From positions 248,001 to 312,000 of the forward strand of contig NZ_JALGQE010000001.1 in NCBI RefSeq assembly GCF_022810405.1: a stretch of 64,000 nucleotides of DNA, given 5' to 3'. Numbering within the stretch: the stretch's first letter is position 1; every line of letters begins with the position of its first letter. The notes under the pieces were generated by a model, which was given only the letters and a program-made list of their open reading frames with translations, searched no databases and had not been told where the DNA came from. Shown here in pieces: positions 46,389 to 56,321 of the stretch. The translations under genes and the position numbers were made by a program. The stretch is from Rhodococcus sp. ARC_M5 (GTDB lineage: Bacteria; Actinomycetota; Actinomycetes; Mycobacteriales; Mycobacteriaceae).

Positions 46389-46403
46389 ACGCCTCGGCTG
46401 CCA

Positions 46404-46904
46404 CTAACGAGGTGCGATGCGGTGCAGTTCGACTTCGCCGAGCTCTCCGTTCTCGGCGACCGCAGTCATGTACGTGCAGAACGGTTGTCGCCGCCGATCC
46501 GTCGGCGATCCGGGGTTGAGCAGCCGTAGCCCGTTGTCCGCGAACGTGTCCCACGGGATGTGACTGTGGCCGAACACGAGCACGTCGGTCTCCGGGTATG
46601 CCGCCGCCATCCGTCGTTCACGTCCCGTCGCGGCACCGGTCTCGTGCACCACGGTGAACCGAACCCCGCCGAGCACCACGTCGGCGCGTTCGGGCATCAG
46701 CTCCCGCAACTCGTCACCGTCGTTGTTCCCCCAGCACGCAACCAGTCGACGCGACCGCTGCGAGAGCTCCTCGAACGCAGCCAGATTCACCCAATCACCG
46801 GCATGGATCACCACATCGGCGTCGTCGACGGCGGTCCACACCTCGTCGGGCAGTACGCGAGCCCGCTTCGGGAGGTGAGTATCGGCAATCAGCAGCAACT
46901 TCAC
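46404..46904 (-). CDS. Metallophosphoesterase (YfcE/MJ0936 type)
   Basis: A cytosolic calcineurin-like phosphodiesterase of 166 residues. The metal ligands appear in order: ADTH, HAGDW, WGNND, FTVVHET, FGHSHIPW. The small size matches the YfcE family. The start is one of several closely spaced GTG codons (46919, 46907, 46904); 46904 is chosen because relatives begin (M)KLLLIADTH. The physiological substrate is unknown. It is convergent with the SDR 15 bp away. Confidence 0.86.
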   Translation of the reverse strand: MKLLLIADTHLPKRARVLPDEVWTAVDDADVVIHAGDWVNLAAFEELSQRSRRLVACWGNNDGDELRELMPERADVVLGGVRFTVVHETGAATGRERRMAAAYPETDVLVFGHSHIPWDTFADNGLRLLNPGSPTDRRRQPFCTYMTAVAENGELGEVELHRIAPR

Positions 46905-46931
46905 CACTCGATTGTGCACGCCGTCGATCGA

Positions 46932-47690
46932 CTACCGCACATAGACCGCAGTGCGGTGTCCCTCGACGACGTGGACGCGAACCGGGGTGTCGAACACCTC
47001 GCTCAGCACGTCGTCCTGCATCATCTCCTCAGCAGTGCCCGTGTTGACGATGATGCCGTCACGCATGGCGACGATACTGTCGGAGTAGGCGGCGGCGAAG
47101 TTGATGTCGTGCACGATGAGCACGATGGTCTTGCCCAATTCGTCTGCAGCACGACGCAACTGCTTCATCATCAGCACCGAATGCTTGAGGTCGAGATTGT
47201 TCAGGGGCTCGTCGAGCAGAAGATACTCGGTGTCCTGGGCCAGCACCATCGCCACGAACGCTCGTTGCCGTTGCCCGCCGGAGAGTTGATCCAGAAATCG
47301 CCCTTCGAGGGCAGCCAGATTCAAGAACTCGAGGGCGTCGTCGATGCGCGCCTCGTCCTCGGGACCGAGTTTTCCCTTCGAGTGCGGGAACCGGCCGAAC
47401 CCGACCAGCTCACGGACCGTCAATCGCGCGGTGATGTGGTTCTCTTGGCGCAGGATCGACAGGTGCTTGGCGAGTTCCCGAGACTTCGCGACGCGAACGT
47501 CCATCCCGCCCACGGTGATCGTCCCCGTGGTCGGGTCGAGCAATCGCCCGATGACCGTCAGCAAGGTGGATTTTCCTGCTCCGTTCGGCCCGACGAGAGA
47601 GGTGATCCCGCCCTTGGCAATGGCACCGGTGACGGGACCGAGAACGATGGTGTTCTGATAGGACTTGGTCACATCACGAAAGTCGATCAC
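46932..47690 (-). CDS. Iron-siderophore ABC transporter ATP-binding protein
   Basis: FepC-type ATPase of 252 residues. Walker A is GPNGAGKST, signature LSGGQRQRAF, Walker B YLLLDEPLNNLDLKH and switch VHDINFAAAYSD. LRQENHITARLTVRELVGFGRFPHS is the usual Q-loop region of catecholate/enterobactin-type importers. The start is GTG 47690, overlapping the stop of the upstream permease as GTGA. It is the last gene of a binding protein-permease-permease-ATPase operon. Confidence 0.94.
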   Translation of the reverse strand: MIDFRDVTKSYQNTIVLGPVTGAIAKGGITSLVGPNGAGKSTLLTVIGRLLDPTTGTITVGGMDVRVAKSRELAKHLSILRQENHITARLTVRELVGFGRFPHSKGKLGPEDEARIDDALEFLNLAALEGRFLDQLSGGQRQRAFVAMVLAQDTEYLLLDEPLNNLDLKHSVLMMKQLRRAADELGKTIVLIVHDINFAAAYSDSIVAMRDGIIVNTGTAEEMMQDDVLSEVFDTPVRVHVVEGHRTAVYVR

Positions 47691-48706
47691 AGCGTCCCCC
47701 TACGAAGAATCATGACCAGGAACAGGATGCCACCGGCGAATTCGATGATGACGGTGAGGAACCCGCCGGCGTAGAAGATGTGCTGCATGACGAACTGCCC
47801 CAGTAGCAAGGTCAGGAAGCCCAGCAGGAACGCCATCGGGAGGACGTAGATGTGCTTTTAGCTGCCGGTCACCTGGTAGGCCAACGTCGCCACGATGAAA
47901 CCGAAGAATGTCATGGGTCCCACGAGAGCCGTCGAGAACGCCACCAGCAGCGCAATGAGCATCAGCATCGACATCAGTTCGCGCTTGTAGGACACCCCGA
48001 TCCCCATGGCTGCCTCCGGTCCGAGCAGCAGTGCGTCCAAGTGGCGTCGGCGCTTCCACAGCACTACTGCGGCGAACAGGCACACCCCGAACGCCAACGG
48101 CAGGTAGTCGCCCTTCACGGCGCTGAGTCGACCGAACAGTTCGACCGACAGCATGTCGTATTCGGTGGGTGAGAGCAGGCGTTGCAGAAATGTCGAGATG
48201 CTGTCGAATGCCAGGCCGAGCACAACGCCGACGAGCAGCATCAGGAACAGGCTGCCGAGCTTGCCGGAGAACAACCAGCCGTACAGAACGGTGGCGAGTG
48301 CGACCATCAATGCCGTCTGGGCCAACAACTTCGGGATGCCCTCGGTGTTGGCGATGACGGTGCCACCGAAGACGAACACCATGAGCGTCTGCATCAGCGT
48401 GTAGAGCGAATCGAACCCGATGATCGACGGTGTCAGAATGCGGTTGTTGGTGACGGTGTGAAAGACCACCGTGCCGAGGCCGTGCGTGAACGCCGCAACG
48501 GCCATGGCTCCCACCATGTTCAGCCGCCGGGGAAATGCGAAGGCGAACGAACCGCGCACGAACAGGAACAGGAAACACACGACGGCGATCGCCACTATCA
48601 CCGACAGCACCGCCAACCGCATCTTCGGTGTGAAGCGCGACGCCTCCGGTCCGCGCGGTATCGGTCCGGTGATGCGCGGGCCCACACGGGAACTAAGCAC
48701 TGACAT
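47687..48706 (-). pseudogene. Iron-siderophore ABC permease (FecD-type), interrupted by an in-frame TAA
   Basis: A FecCD permease frame of 339 codons, with about nine membrane segments and the FGFIVATLAYQVTGS segment of the family. Codon 283 (47858-47860) is TAA. The same frame continues KHIYVLPMAFLLGFLTLLLG and then the last transmembrane region to a TGA at 47687-47689 that overlaps the ATPase GTG. Relatives have a Tyr or Ser at the interrupted codon before K-H, so TAC/TAT to TAA would suffice. Without readthrough the product loses about 56 residues, including the last helix, and coupling to the ATPase is broken. Alternatives are a sequencing error or a recent null allele. Confidence 0.8.
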
Positions 48707-49661
48707 ACCGGCGCTGCCTCACGATCAGAACGATGAACACCACTGCTCCCAGAACTCCGAGAACAACCGATGCGGGAATTTCCATGGGTGCCACGACTGT
48801 TCGGCCGACGAGATCGCAGGCCAACAGAAGACCTGCGCCGACGAGTGCGACCCAGGGCAGGTTCTTGCGAACGTCGTCGCCGAGCATCATCGACACCAGA
48901 TTGGGCACGATGAGTCCGAGAAACGGAATGAACCCGACGACCACCGTGGTGACGCCCGTGGCCACGGCGACCATCGCGACGCCGATCAGAACGATCTGCT
49001 CGTACCTCATCCCGACGTTCGTGGCGAGCTCCTTACCGAGTCCGGCCACGGTAAAGCGATGCGCGAGCAGGTATGCCAGCACCGCGATGACGATCACCGC
49101 CCACATCGGTTCGTAGAACCCTCGCACTATCCCGCTGAATCCGCCGGACCGCCAGGCCGACATCGCCTGCAAGAGATCGAAAGTCCCGGCGAGAAACGTG
49201 GTGACGGCCCCGACGACGGCCCCCAGCATGATGCCGACGAGCGGGACCACCAATGTGGTCCGGACCGGCAGCCGCCGGAGCACGCCGACGAACAACAGCG
49301 TGCCGACCAGCGCGAACACCGTGGCGACGAGCATCTTGGTCATCGGCGGCGCGTCGGGCAGCACGATCAAAGTGGCCAGGACACCGAGCCCGGCCCACTG
49401 CGCCGTGCCTGCGGTGGTGGGTTCGACGAACTTGTTCTGGGTGATCATCTGCATGATCACCCCGGAGATGCTCATGGCCATGGCTGCGAAGATCAACGCC
49501 AGCGTGCGCGGAACCCGCGAGATCAGGAACATGTTTCTGGCTGCGGGGTCGTCGATCATCGTGGCGAGACTGATGTCGTATCCACCGACGAGTAGTGAGG
49601 CGACGGTCAGCAGCGTCACTACCCCCATGATCACGGCAAGCAGCAGTCTCTTGTTCGTCAT
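48693..49661 (-). CDS. Iron-siderophore ABC permease (FecC-type)
   Basis: A permease of 322 residues with about ten hydrophobic segments. SRVPRTLALIFAAMAMSISG and the FIPFLGLIVPNLVSMMLGDD ATPase-coupling loop are diagnostic of the FecCD family. It overlaps the second permease by 14 bp and follows the binding protein by 32 bp. It pairs with the second permease to form the heterodimeric channel. Confidence 0.94.
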   Translation of the reverse strand: MTNKRLLLAVIMGVVTLLTVASLLVGGYDISLATMIDDPAARNMFLISRVPRTLALIFAAMAMSISGVIMQMITQNKFVEPTTAGTAQWAGLGVLATLIVLPDAPPMTKMLVATVFALVGTLLFVGVLRRLPVRTTLVVPLVGIMLGAVVGAVTTFLAGTFDLLQAMSAWRSGGFSGIVRGFYEPMWAVIVIAVLAYLLAHRFTVAGLGKELATNVGMRYEQIVLIGVAMVAVATGVTTVVVGFIPFLGLIVPNLVSMMLGDDVRKNLPWVALVGAGLLLACDLVGRTVVAPMEIPASVVLGVLGAVVFIVLIVRQRRYVSA

Positions 49662-49693
49662 GTCGGTGATCCGTCGTACGGAGTTCGCCCGGC

Positions 49694-50647
49694 CTACGCG
49701 GCGTTCTCGAACGCGTCCGAGATCGACTGGAACGCTTCGGTGTACGCCTGGATGCCCTCGCGGGTGTAGAAGAACGGATCGAGGTAGATGATCTGGTCCT
49801 CGGTGGTGAAGGTGGTCTCGGCGAACGCTTCCTGTGCTTCGAAGACAGCCTTGGCCGGGGACGAACCTGGCTCACCGGCTGCGGCGTCGCGGTCCAGAAC
49901 GATCACCCAGTCGGGGTTGGCCTGGGCGATGGTTTCCGGTGCCAAACCGGAATCACCGTGAACGTCGCCTGCCTCACCGGCGAACACGTCGGTCAGCGTG
50001 AGAGGTTCGAGCAGACGGCCGATGCGCTGAGCACCGTTGTCGATCTTGCCGCCGTTGACGTTGGCGAGAAATACCGTCTGTCCGGTGGTCTGCGCCGCAG
50101 CAGAAGCCTCGGCCGCGTCGAGGGCCGCGATGATCTCGGCCGCTCTGTCCTGCAGACCGAAGATGACGCCGAGCGTCTCGGTCTGAGTCTTCAGCGTCTC
50201 GACGAAGTTCTCGTCGTCGGGCGAGATGTCGATGGTCGGCGCGATCTGGCCGAGCTCCTCGGTGTATTCCTGGAATCGATAGCCGCCGATGATGAGATCC
50301 GGTTCTGCTTCGCTCACCACTTCGAGGTTCGGTTCGCGATGGGTGCCGACGTCCAGGATGGCGTCGTTGTCGATCCACTCCTCGAAGCCCGTCGACGGCA
50401 TGATGGGTTTGGGAAGAGCCACCGGCTCGACACCGAACGCCCGAAGCGTCTCGAACGAGGTGTTGTCCAGTGCTGCCACGCGCACCGGATTTGCCGGAAC
50501 CTCCATGCTGCCGTTGTTGGTGTCGACGGTGACGGTCGCGGCGTCGGCAGACTCGCCCGTGGTCGAATCGGTGCTGCACGCACCGAGGACAAGCATCGAG
50601 GTCGCGGCGGCTGCGACGAGTAGGCGGGGGGCGCGGAACGTTCTCAC
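49694..50647 (-). CDS. Iron-siderophore ABC substrate-binding lipoprotein
   Basis: Exported binding protein of 317 residues. The lipobox is VLGACST (Cys about residue 24). The type III (helical-backbone) binding fold begins VPANPVRVAALDNTSFETLRAFGVEPVAL, and LEVVSEAEPDLIIGGYRFQ is the second strand. The general pattern is that of FatB/CeuE-type catecholate or petrobactin binders. The start is GTG 50647. An IdeR-like box lies about 60 bp upstream. It heads the importer operon. Confidence 0.92.
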   Translation of the reverse strand: MRTFRAPRLLVAAAATSMLVLGACSTDSTTGESADAATVTVDTNNGSMEVPANPVRVAALDNTSFETLRAFGVEPVALPKPIMPSTGFEEWIDNDAILDVGTHREPNLEVVSEAEPDLIIGGYRFQEYTEELGQIAPTIDISPDDENFVETLKTQTETLGVIFGLQDRAAEIIAALDAAEASAAAQTTGQTVFLANVNGGKIDNGAQRIGRLLEPLTLTDVFAGEAGDVHGDSGLAPETIAQANPDWVIVLDRDAAAGEPGSSPAKAVFEAQEAFAETTFTTEDQIIYLDPFFYTREGIQAYTEAFQSISDAFENAA

Positions 50648-50706
50648 TTCGGTGTACTCCGTTGCTCGATGTTTACTGGGGCTTTGGTTGAGCAGTAAAG
50701 TAGCAC

Positions 50707-50725
50707 TTAGGCAAGGCTATGCAAA
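50707..50725. promoter_or_regulatory. IdeR/DtxR-like iron box
   Basis: TTAGGCAAGGCTATGCAAA matches the consensus TTAGGTTAGGCTAACCTAA at 14 of 19 positions, including both GG half-cores. It sits 60 bp upstream of the binding-protein GTG and just after the end of dnaE2. It predicts repression of the siderophore importer by iron-loaded IdeR or DtxR. Confidence 0.7.
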
Positions 50726-50739
50726 TTCGAGCTATTCGG

Positions 50740-53700
50740 TCAGCGGAAGTCCCTCGATCTGGACGCAACGCGCAGATCCATCAGCTGCAGATGATCGGCC
50801 ACCACGGTCACCGCGCCCTCGGCGTTCTGCACTTTGCCTCGAATCAGCAACGCCGGAGCGGTGATCGCCAGCTTGCGGTACTTGGCCCACAACCCGACCG
50901 AGCACACCACGTTGACCATGCCGGTCTCGTCCTCGAGGTTGATGAACGTGACGCCTCCGGCAGTTGCCGGCCGCTGGCGATGCGTCACCGCTCCGCCGAC
51001 GAGCACCCGGTCGCCATCAGGAATCTGCAGCAGCCGGTTCGCGGGAATCACGCCCAGCGAATCGAGCCGATCTCGAAAGAACTGCGTGGGATAGGAATCC
51101 GGTGACACGCCGGTTGCCCAGACGTCGGCCGAGGCCAGATCGAGATCCGACATCCCCGGTAGCGCAGGCGCTTTCGTCGACGCACCGATCCCAGGAAGCA
51201 GGCCCGGACGCTCCCCCGCTGCCGCACCCGCAGCCCACAGCGCCTCTCGACGAGTGATACCGAAGCGCCCGAGTGCGCCCGCCGTTGCCAGCGCTTCCGC
51301 CTGTGCCACCGACAGTTCGACGCGTCCCGTCAGATCCAGGAACGAGGTGTACGGCCCGTGTGCCTCTCGTGCGTCGACGATCTTCTGGGCCACTGCGGTC
51401 CCGATGAACTTCACATCCGCCAACCCCATGCGAATCTCGAGACCGTCCGACTCGAGATTCGCATGGCCGAGACTGGCGTTCACATCTGCACCGTGAACGA
51501 GCACACCGTGCCTTCTGGCATCGGCTACCAGAGATTGCGGTGAGTAGAAACCCATCGGTTGAGCACGCAGCAAACCGGCACAGAAGGCAGCCGGATGGTG
51601 CAACTTGAACCACGACGAGTAGAACACCAATGAGGCGAAGCTCTGCGAATGACTTTCGGGGAAGCCGAAATTGGCGAAAGCCGACAGCTTTTCGTAGATT
51701 CGGTCCGCTGCCGCACCGGTGATTCCGTGAAGATCGCGCATCCCGTCGTAGAACCGTCCGCGCAGCAGTTCCATCTTCTCCGGTGATCGCTTCGACCCCA
51801 TGGCGCGGCGCAGCTGGTCGGCGTCAGCGGCACTGAAACCGGCGACATCGATGGCCATCTGCATCAACTGTTCCTGGAACAGCGGAACTCCGAGAGTTCG
51901 ATCGAGCGCCTTCTTGAGCGACGGATGCTCGAAGATCACCGGCTCGAGTCCGTTGCGACGCTTGATGTACGGGTGCACCGAACCACCCTGGATCGGACCG
52001 GGACGAATCAGCGCGACCTCGACCACCAGATCGTAGAAGTTCCGCGGCTTGAGCCGCGGCAGAGTGGCCATCTGCGCACGCGACTCGACCTGGAACACCC
52101 CCACCGAATCGGCTCGCTGGAGCATCTCGTACACCTCGGGCTCGGACAGGTCGATCGAGGCGAGGTCGATGTCGATGCCCTTGTGCTCGGAGATCAGATC
52201 CATCATGTAGTGCAATGCCGAGAGCATGCCGAGCCCGAGCATGTCGAACTTCACCAAACCCACTGCGGCACAATCGTCTTTGTCCCACTGCAGCACACTG
52301 CGGTTCTCCATCGTCGCCCATTCCACCGGACAGACGTCGGCGATCGGCCGATCGCAGATCACCATGCCACCGGAGTGAATGCCGAGGTGCCTCGGGAAGC
52401 CCTCGATCTGCCGCGCGAGTTCGAGAACCGACTCGGGAATACCGTCACCTTCCTGATCACCGATTCCGGACCAGCGGGTGATCTGCTTGCTCCACGCGTC
52501 CTGTTGTCCCTGTGAGAAACCGAGCGCGCGGGCCATGTCTCGGACCGAGGACTTACCGCGATAGGTGATGACGTTGGCCACCTGAGCGGCATGGGTGCGG
52601 CCGTACTTGGCGTAGACGTGCTGGATCGCCTCTTCCCGACGATCGGATTCGATGTCGATGTCGATGTCCGGCGGCCCGTCGCGTTCGGGCGCGAGGAACC
52701 GCTCGAACAGCAGCTTGTTGGCTACCGGGTCGACGTTGGTGATGCCGATGGCATAGCAGACGGCGGAGTTCGCTGCCGAACCTCTTCCCTGACAGAGGAT
52801 GTCGTGCGTCTTGCAGAAATGGACGATGTCGTGGACCACCAGGAAGTAGCCGGGGAATTCGAGCCTCTCGATGATGTCGAGTTCGTACTCGAGCTGCGAA
52901 TAGGCCGCCGGGTTCGCCGACTGCGGTCCGTACCGGCGAGCGGCTCCCTCGAAGGTGAGGCGACGCAGATAGCTGATCTCGGTGTATCCGTCGGGCACCT
53001 CGAACGGCGGCAGGCGCGGCGCGATCAACTGGAGATCGAACGAACACTCGCGACCGAGCTCGACGGCACCGCGCACCGCGCCCGGATAGTGCTGGAACAG
53101 CTCCGCCATTTCCGTCCCGGACCGTAGGTGTCCGCCGCCGGTCGGTGCCAACCAACCGGCAGCCTCGTCCAAGCTGCTCCGTGCGCGCACAGCCGCCATC
53201 GCCATGGCCAATCTTCTACTGCGCGGACTGGCGTAGTGCGCGGCCGTGGTGGCGATCGTCGGAAGGCCGTACCGCCGAGCCAGCGTCGCAAGAGCGTCGT
53301 TGCGCTCGTCGTCGTCCGCGACGCCGTGTCGGGTGAGTTCGACGGTGACACGATCGGATCCGAACCGGTCGACGAGAGTGCGCAGCGCGGCCTCTGCCGC
53401 CTCCGGACCACCACGCGTGAGCGCCTGCCGAACGTGACCCTTCCGGCAGCCGGTGAGGATCTGCCAGTGCCCACCCGCCGATTCGGTGAGCTCGTCGAGG
53501 TCGTACTGCGGCTTACCTTTGACCCCGCCTGCCAGATGCGCAGCAGCGATCCGACGCGAGAGCCGGCGATATCCCTCCTGGCCGCGAGCGAGCACCAGCA
53601 GGTGAGTGCCGTCGGGATCCGTCTCCCCGGCTCTGGATCGATGGGTGTCCAGCGAAAGCTCGGCACCGAACACGGTTCCGATGCCGAGAGCTCTGGCAGC

Positions 53701-54018
53701 CTCGGCGAACCGCACGACTCCGTAGAACCCGTCGTGGTCGGTGATGGCGATGGACTCGAGGCCCAGGCGCACCGCCTCCTCGACCATCTCCTCGGGCTGC
53801 GAGGCACCGTCGAGAAAGCTGAATGCCGAGTGCGCATGCAGTTCCGCGTACGGCGTTGCCGGGCGCACCGGCTCGTGATGGCGAGGTCCCTCGTAGGCTT
53901 CTCGTTTCCGGGACCAGGCCGGGCTGTCGCCGCCGTCGCCCTCGGCCATCGGCTTGGGACGTCCGGACAGGACGCGCTCCATCTCCGACCACGTGGGTGG
54001 TCCGTCGTTCCATCCCAT
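50740..54018 (-). CDS. dnaE2: Error-prone DNA polymerase DnaE2
   Basis: C-family polymerase of 1092 residues that performs damage-induced mutagenic synthesis with ImuA' and ImuB. The N-terminal PHP domain begins YAELHAHSAFSFLDGAS, and the catalytic carboxylates lie in PPDIDIDIESDRR and in the later QWDKDDCAAVGLVKFD region. The C-terminal OB fold has VLVGGAVTHRQRP and FINLEDETGMVNVVC. ATG 54018 (MGWNDGPPTWSEMERVL) matches the M. tuberculosis N-terminus; GTG 54027 would add three residues. A LexA box lies 32 bp upstream. Confidence 0.96.
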   Translation of the reverse strand: MGWNDGPPTWSEMERVLSGRPKPMAEGDGGDSPAWSRKREAYEGPRHHEPVRPATPYAELHAHSAFSFLDGASQPEEMVEEAVRLGLESIAITDHDGFYGVVRFAEAARALGIGTVFGAELSLDTHRSRAGETDPDGTHLLVLARGQEGYRRLSRRIAAAHLAGGVKGKPQYDLDELTESAGGHWQILTGCRKGHVRQALTRGGPEAAEAALRTLVDRFGSDRVTVELTRHGVADDDERNDALATLARRYGLPTIATTAAHYASPRSRRLAMAMAAVRARSSLDEAAGWLAPTGGGHLRSGTEMAELFQHYPGAVRGAVELGRECSFDLQLIAPRLPPFEVPDGYTEISYLRRLTFEGAARRYGPQSANPAAYSQLEYELDIIERLEFPGYFLVVHDIVHFCKTHDILCQGRGSAANSAVCYAIGITNVDPVANKLLFERFLAPERDGPPDIDIDIESDRREEAIQHVYAKYGRTHAAQVANVITYRGKSSVRDMARALGFSQGQQDAWSKQITRWSGIGDQEGDGIPESVLELARQIEGFPRHLGIHSGGMVICDRPIADVCPVEWATMENRSVLQWDKDDCAAVGLVKFDMLGLGMLSALHYMMDLISEHKGIDIDLASIDLSEPEVYEMLQRADSVGVFQVESRAQMATLPRLKPRNFYDLVVEVALIRPGPIQGGSVHPYIKRRNGLEPVIFEHPSLKKALDRTLGVPLFQEQLMQMAIDVAGFSAADADQLRRAMGSKRSPEKMELLRGRFYDGMRDLHGITGAAADRIYEKLSAFANFGFPESHSQSFASLVFYSSWFKLHHPAAFCAGLLRAQPMGFYSPQSLVADARRHGVLVHGADVNASLGHANLESDGLEIRMGLADVKFIGTAVAQKIVDAREAHGPYTSFLDLTGRVELSVAQAEALATAGALGRFGITRREALWAAGAAAGERPGLLPGIGASTKAPALPGMSDLDLASADVWATGVSPDSYPTQFFRDRLDSLGVIPANRLLQIPDGDRVLVGGAVTHRQRPATAGGVTFINLEDETGMVNVVCSVGLWAKYRKLAITAPALLIRGKVQNAEGAVTVVADHLQLMDLRVASRSRDFR

Positions 54019-54049
54019 CGAGCCCACCCACCTTCACGCCACCGTCTCA

Positions 54050-54065
54050 TCGAACACTTGTTCTA
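54050..54065. promoter_or_regulatory. LexA (SOS) box upstream of dnaE2
   Basis: TCGAAC-ACTT-GTTCTA matches the mycobacterial/Gram-positive LexA consensus TCGAAC-N4-GTTCGA at 11 of 12 fixed positions. It lies 32 bp before the dnaE2 ATG, so DNA damage should induce the gene. Confidence 0.88.
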
Positions 54066-54157
54066 ATGAGAACACGAGGGTCCGACACGGATCAACTACA
54101 GTCGAATCGCCACTGACCCTTTCCACCGAATCCCTTTCACAGAGCCGGAGCACAGAC

Positions 54158-56287
54158 GTGACGCGTTGGGCCTCGTTCGTCGTATCGCACAAACGATGGG
54201 CACTCGCAGTTGTTGTCGCCGTCGTCGCTGTCGGCGGCGTCTTCGGACTCGGTGTCTTCTCGAAACTGAGCGAGGGCGGTTACGCCGACGCAGGCAGCGA
54301 GTCGTCCGAGGTCGCGCGGCTGGTGCAGGGCATCGGCCAACCGACCCCCGACATCGTTGCGATCTACACCGCCCCCGAGGGCAGCACGATCGACGACATC
54401 GGACCGCAGGTGCAGGCGACGCTCGACGAGTTCAGCAGTCGATACACCCTCGGCAATGTCAGCTCGTACTGGAGCGCAGACCCGATCAGCAGGGAATTCC
54501 TGGTCTCCAAGGACCGAACCAAGGCGCTGGCGACGGTATCTCTCGGAGCGAATTCGGGCGTCACGTTCAACACCTTCGGCGAGCTTCCACCGCAGCTCGC
54601 CGTTCCCGGCATCGAATCGCAGTTCGCTGGCGCGTCGGTGGTGGGGGTATCACTCAGCGAAACCCTCGAACGCGATCTGATCCGCTCCGAGATCATCGCT
54701 GTTCCCATCACACTGCTGCTGCTCATCTTCATCTTCGGCGGGGTGGTCGCTGCAGCGGTTCCGGTGTTCGTCGGCATTCTGAGCGTGCTCAGCTCGCTGG
54801 CGATCCTGCGGGTGCTCACCGAGTTCACCGAAGTCAGCTCGTTCTCGATCAACGTCGCGTCGTTGCTGGGACTCGGCCTGGCCATCGATTACGGACTGTT
54901 CATCGTCAGTAGGTTCCGCGAAGAACTGCGCGGTGGACTGACGCCGATCGACGCGACCATCCGCACCGTCGCCACCGCAGGCAAGACCGTCGTATTCTCG
55001 GGATTGTTGCTGATCTGCGCGTTCGCCGGGATGCTCGTCTTCCCGCAGGCGGTGATCCGATCCCTCGGGTTCGGGGCCATGGCCGCCGTCGCGAGTGCGG
55101 CCGTCCTGTCACTGACCGCGGTCCCGGCATTGCTCGCGATTCTCGGTACCCGCATCAACTCCTGGACGTGGTCGCGCACCGCGTCCGATCGCAGTGATGC
55201 ACGCGCACACAAGTTCTGGGGCGGCGTCGTCACCCGCGTGATGAAGCATCCGGGCATCGTCGCTGCCGTCATCGTCGCCGGGTTGCTGATCATCGCCACC
55301 CCGATCCTCAAGGTCTCACTCGGCGAGGTCGACTACACGGCGCTGCCGAAGGACAACCCTGCGCGCATGGCATTCGAGACTCTCGGTTCCGACTTCGAAT
55401 CCACCGGAGAGGGCGCAACCGTGGTTCTGCGCGGCCTGGACGGCGTCAAGCCTCAAGGCGCACCGATCGCGGCACTGACCTCCGCCGTGGAATCCACGCC
55501 CGGTATCGCCCGCGCCGAATTCCTGGGCTCCAAGGACGATTTCGTGACGTTGCAGGCGTCGTACAGTGAACCGACCGACGGGCTGAGCGAGGCCGAATCC
55601 CAATCCGACGCAGTCTCTGCTCTGCGCTCGATCACTCCCCCGGACGGCACCGAGATCCTCGTCGGCGGCGGACGAGCCAACGTCGACGACGGCAATGCGG
55701 CGATCGCGAAGTGGCTACCGGTGATGATCGCCATCATGGTGATCTCGACGCTGGTGTTGCTGTTCCTCGCGTTCGGATCGATCGTGCTGCCGATCAAGGC
55801 GGTCCTGATGGCCGGATTGAGCCTGGCTGCCACCTTCGGCGCACTCACGTGGGTGTTCCAGGAGGGCCACGGCGCCGGCCTGCTCGGCGTCACCCCCGGA
55901 CCGCTCGAGTCGACGTTCGTGGTTCTCATTCTCGCGGTCATCTTCGGCTTGTCGACCGACTACGAGGTGTTCCTGATGTCGCGCATGGTCGAGGCTCGCG
56001 CGGCTGGAGCGAGTACCGAGGACGCCGTGATCTTCGGCGCTCAACGCACCGGACGCATCGTCACTGCGGCGGCGTTGATTCTGATCGTCGTCACCGGAGC
56101 CTTCACGATCTCGGGTCTGTCGATCATGAAGTTCCTCGGCGTCGGAGTCATTCTGGCTCTGATCATCGACGCGACGATCATCCGTATGTTGCTGGTTCCG
56201 TCCTTGGTCAAACTCATGGGTGAGGCCAATTGGTGGGCACCCACCTGGATGAAGAAAGTGCACGAAAAAGCCGGTATCGGGCACTAG
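54158..56287 (+). CDS. MMPL-family RND transporter
   Basis: Membrane transporter of 709 residues in the MmpL/HpnN class with 12 membrane helices and two extracytoplasmic domains. The proton-relay segment GLAIDYGLFIVSRFREEL in the first half and the GLSTDYEVFLMSRMVEA counterpart in the second half carry the Asp-Tyr pairs. The length is shorter than in mycolate MmpL3, resembling actinobacterial MMPL exporters of lipids or drugs. GTG 54158 is chosen with GGAG 8 nt upstream; the open frame continues through the LexA region. The substrate is unknown. Confidence 0.9.
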   Translation: MTRWASFVVSHKRWALAVVVAVVAVGGVFGLGVFSKLSEGGYADAGSESSEVARLVQGIGQPTPDIVAIYTAPEGSTIDDIGPQVQATLDEFSSRYTLGNVSSYWSADPISREFLVSKDRTKALATVSLGANSGVTFNTFGELPPQLAVPGIESQFAGASVVGVSLSETLERDLIRSEIIAVPITLLLLIFIFGGVVAAAVPVFVGILSVLSSLAILRVLTEFTEVSSFSINVASLLGLGLAIDYGLFIVSRFREELRGGLTPIDATIRTVATAGKTVVFSGLLLICAFAGMLVFPQAVIRSLGFGAMAAVASAAVLSLTAVPALLAILGTRINSWTWSRTASDRSDARAHKFWGGVVTRVMKHPGIVAAVIVAGLLIIATPILKVSLGEVDYTALPKDNPARMAFETLGSDFESTGEGATVVLRGLDGVKPQGAPIAALTSAVESTPGIARAEFLGSKDDFVTLQASYSEPTDGLSEAESQSDAVSALRSITPPDGTEILVGGGRANVDDGNAAIAKWLPVMIAIMVISTLVLLFLAFGSIVLPIKAVLMAGLSLAATFGALTWVFQEGHGAGLLGVTPGPLESTFVVLILAVIFGLSTDYEVFLMSRMVEARAAGASTEDAVIFGAQRTGRIVTAAALILIVVTGAFTISGLSIMKFLGVGVILALIIDATIIRMLLVPSLVKLMGEANWWAPTWMKKVHEKAGIGH

Positions 56288-56321
56288 CACCAGAACTTAC
56301 TTCGGAGTAAGGTCGGCTCGC

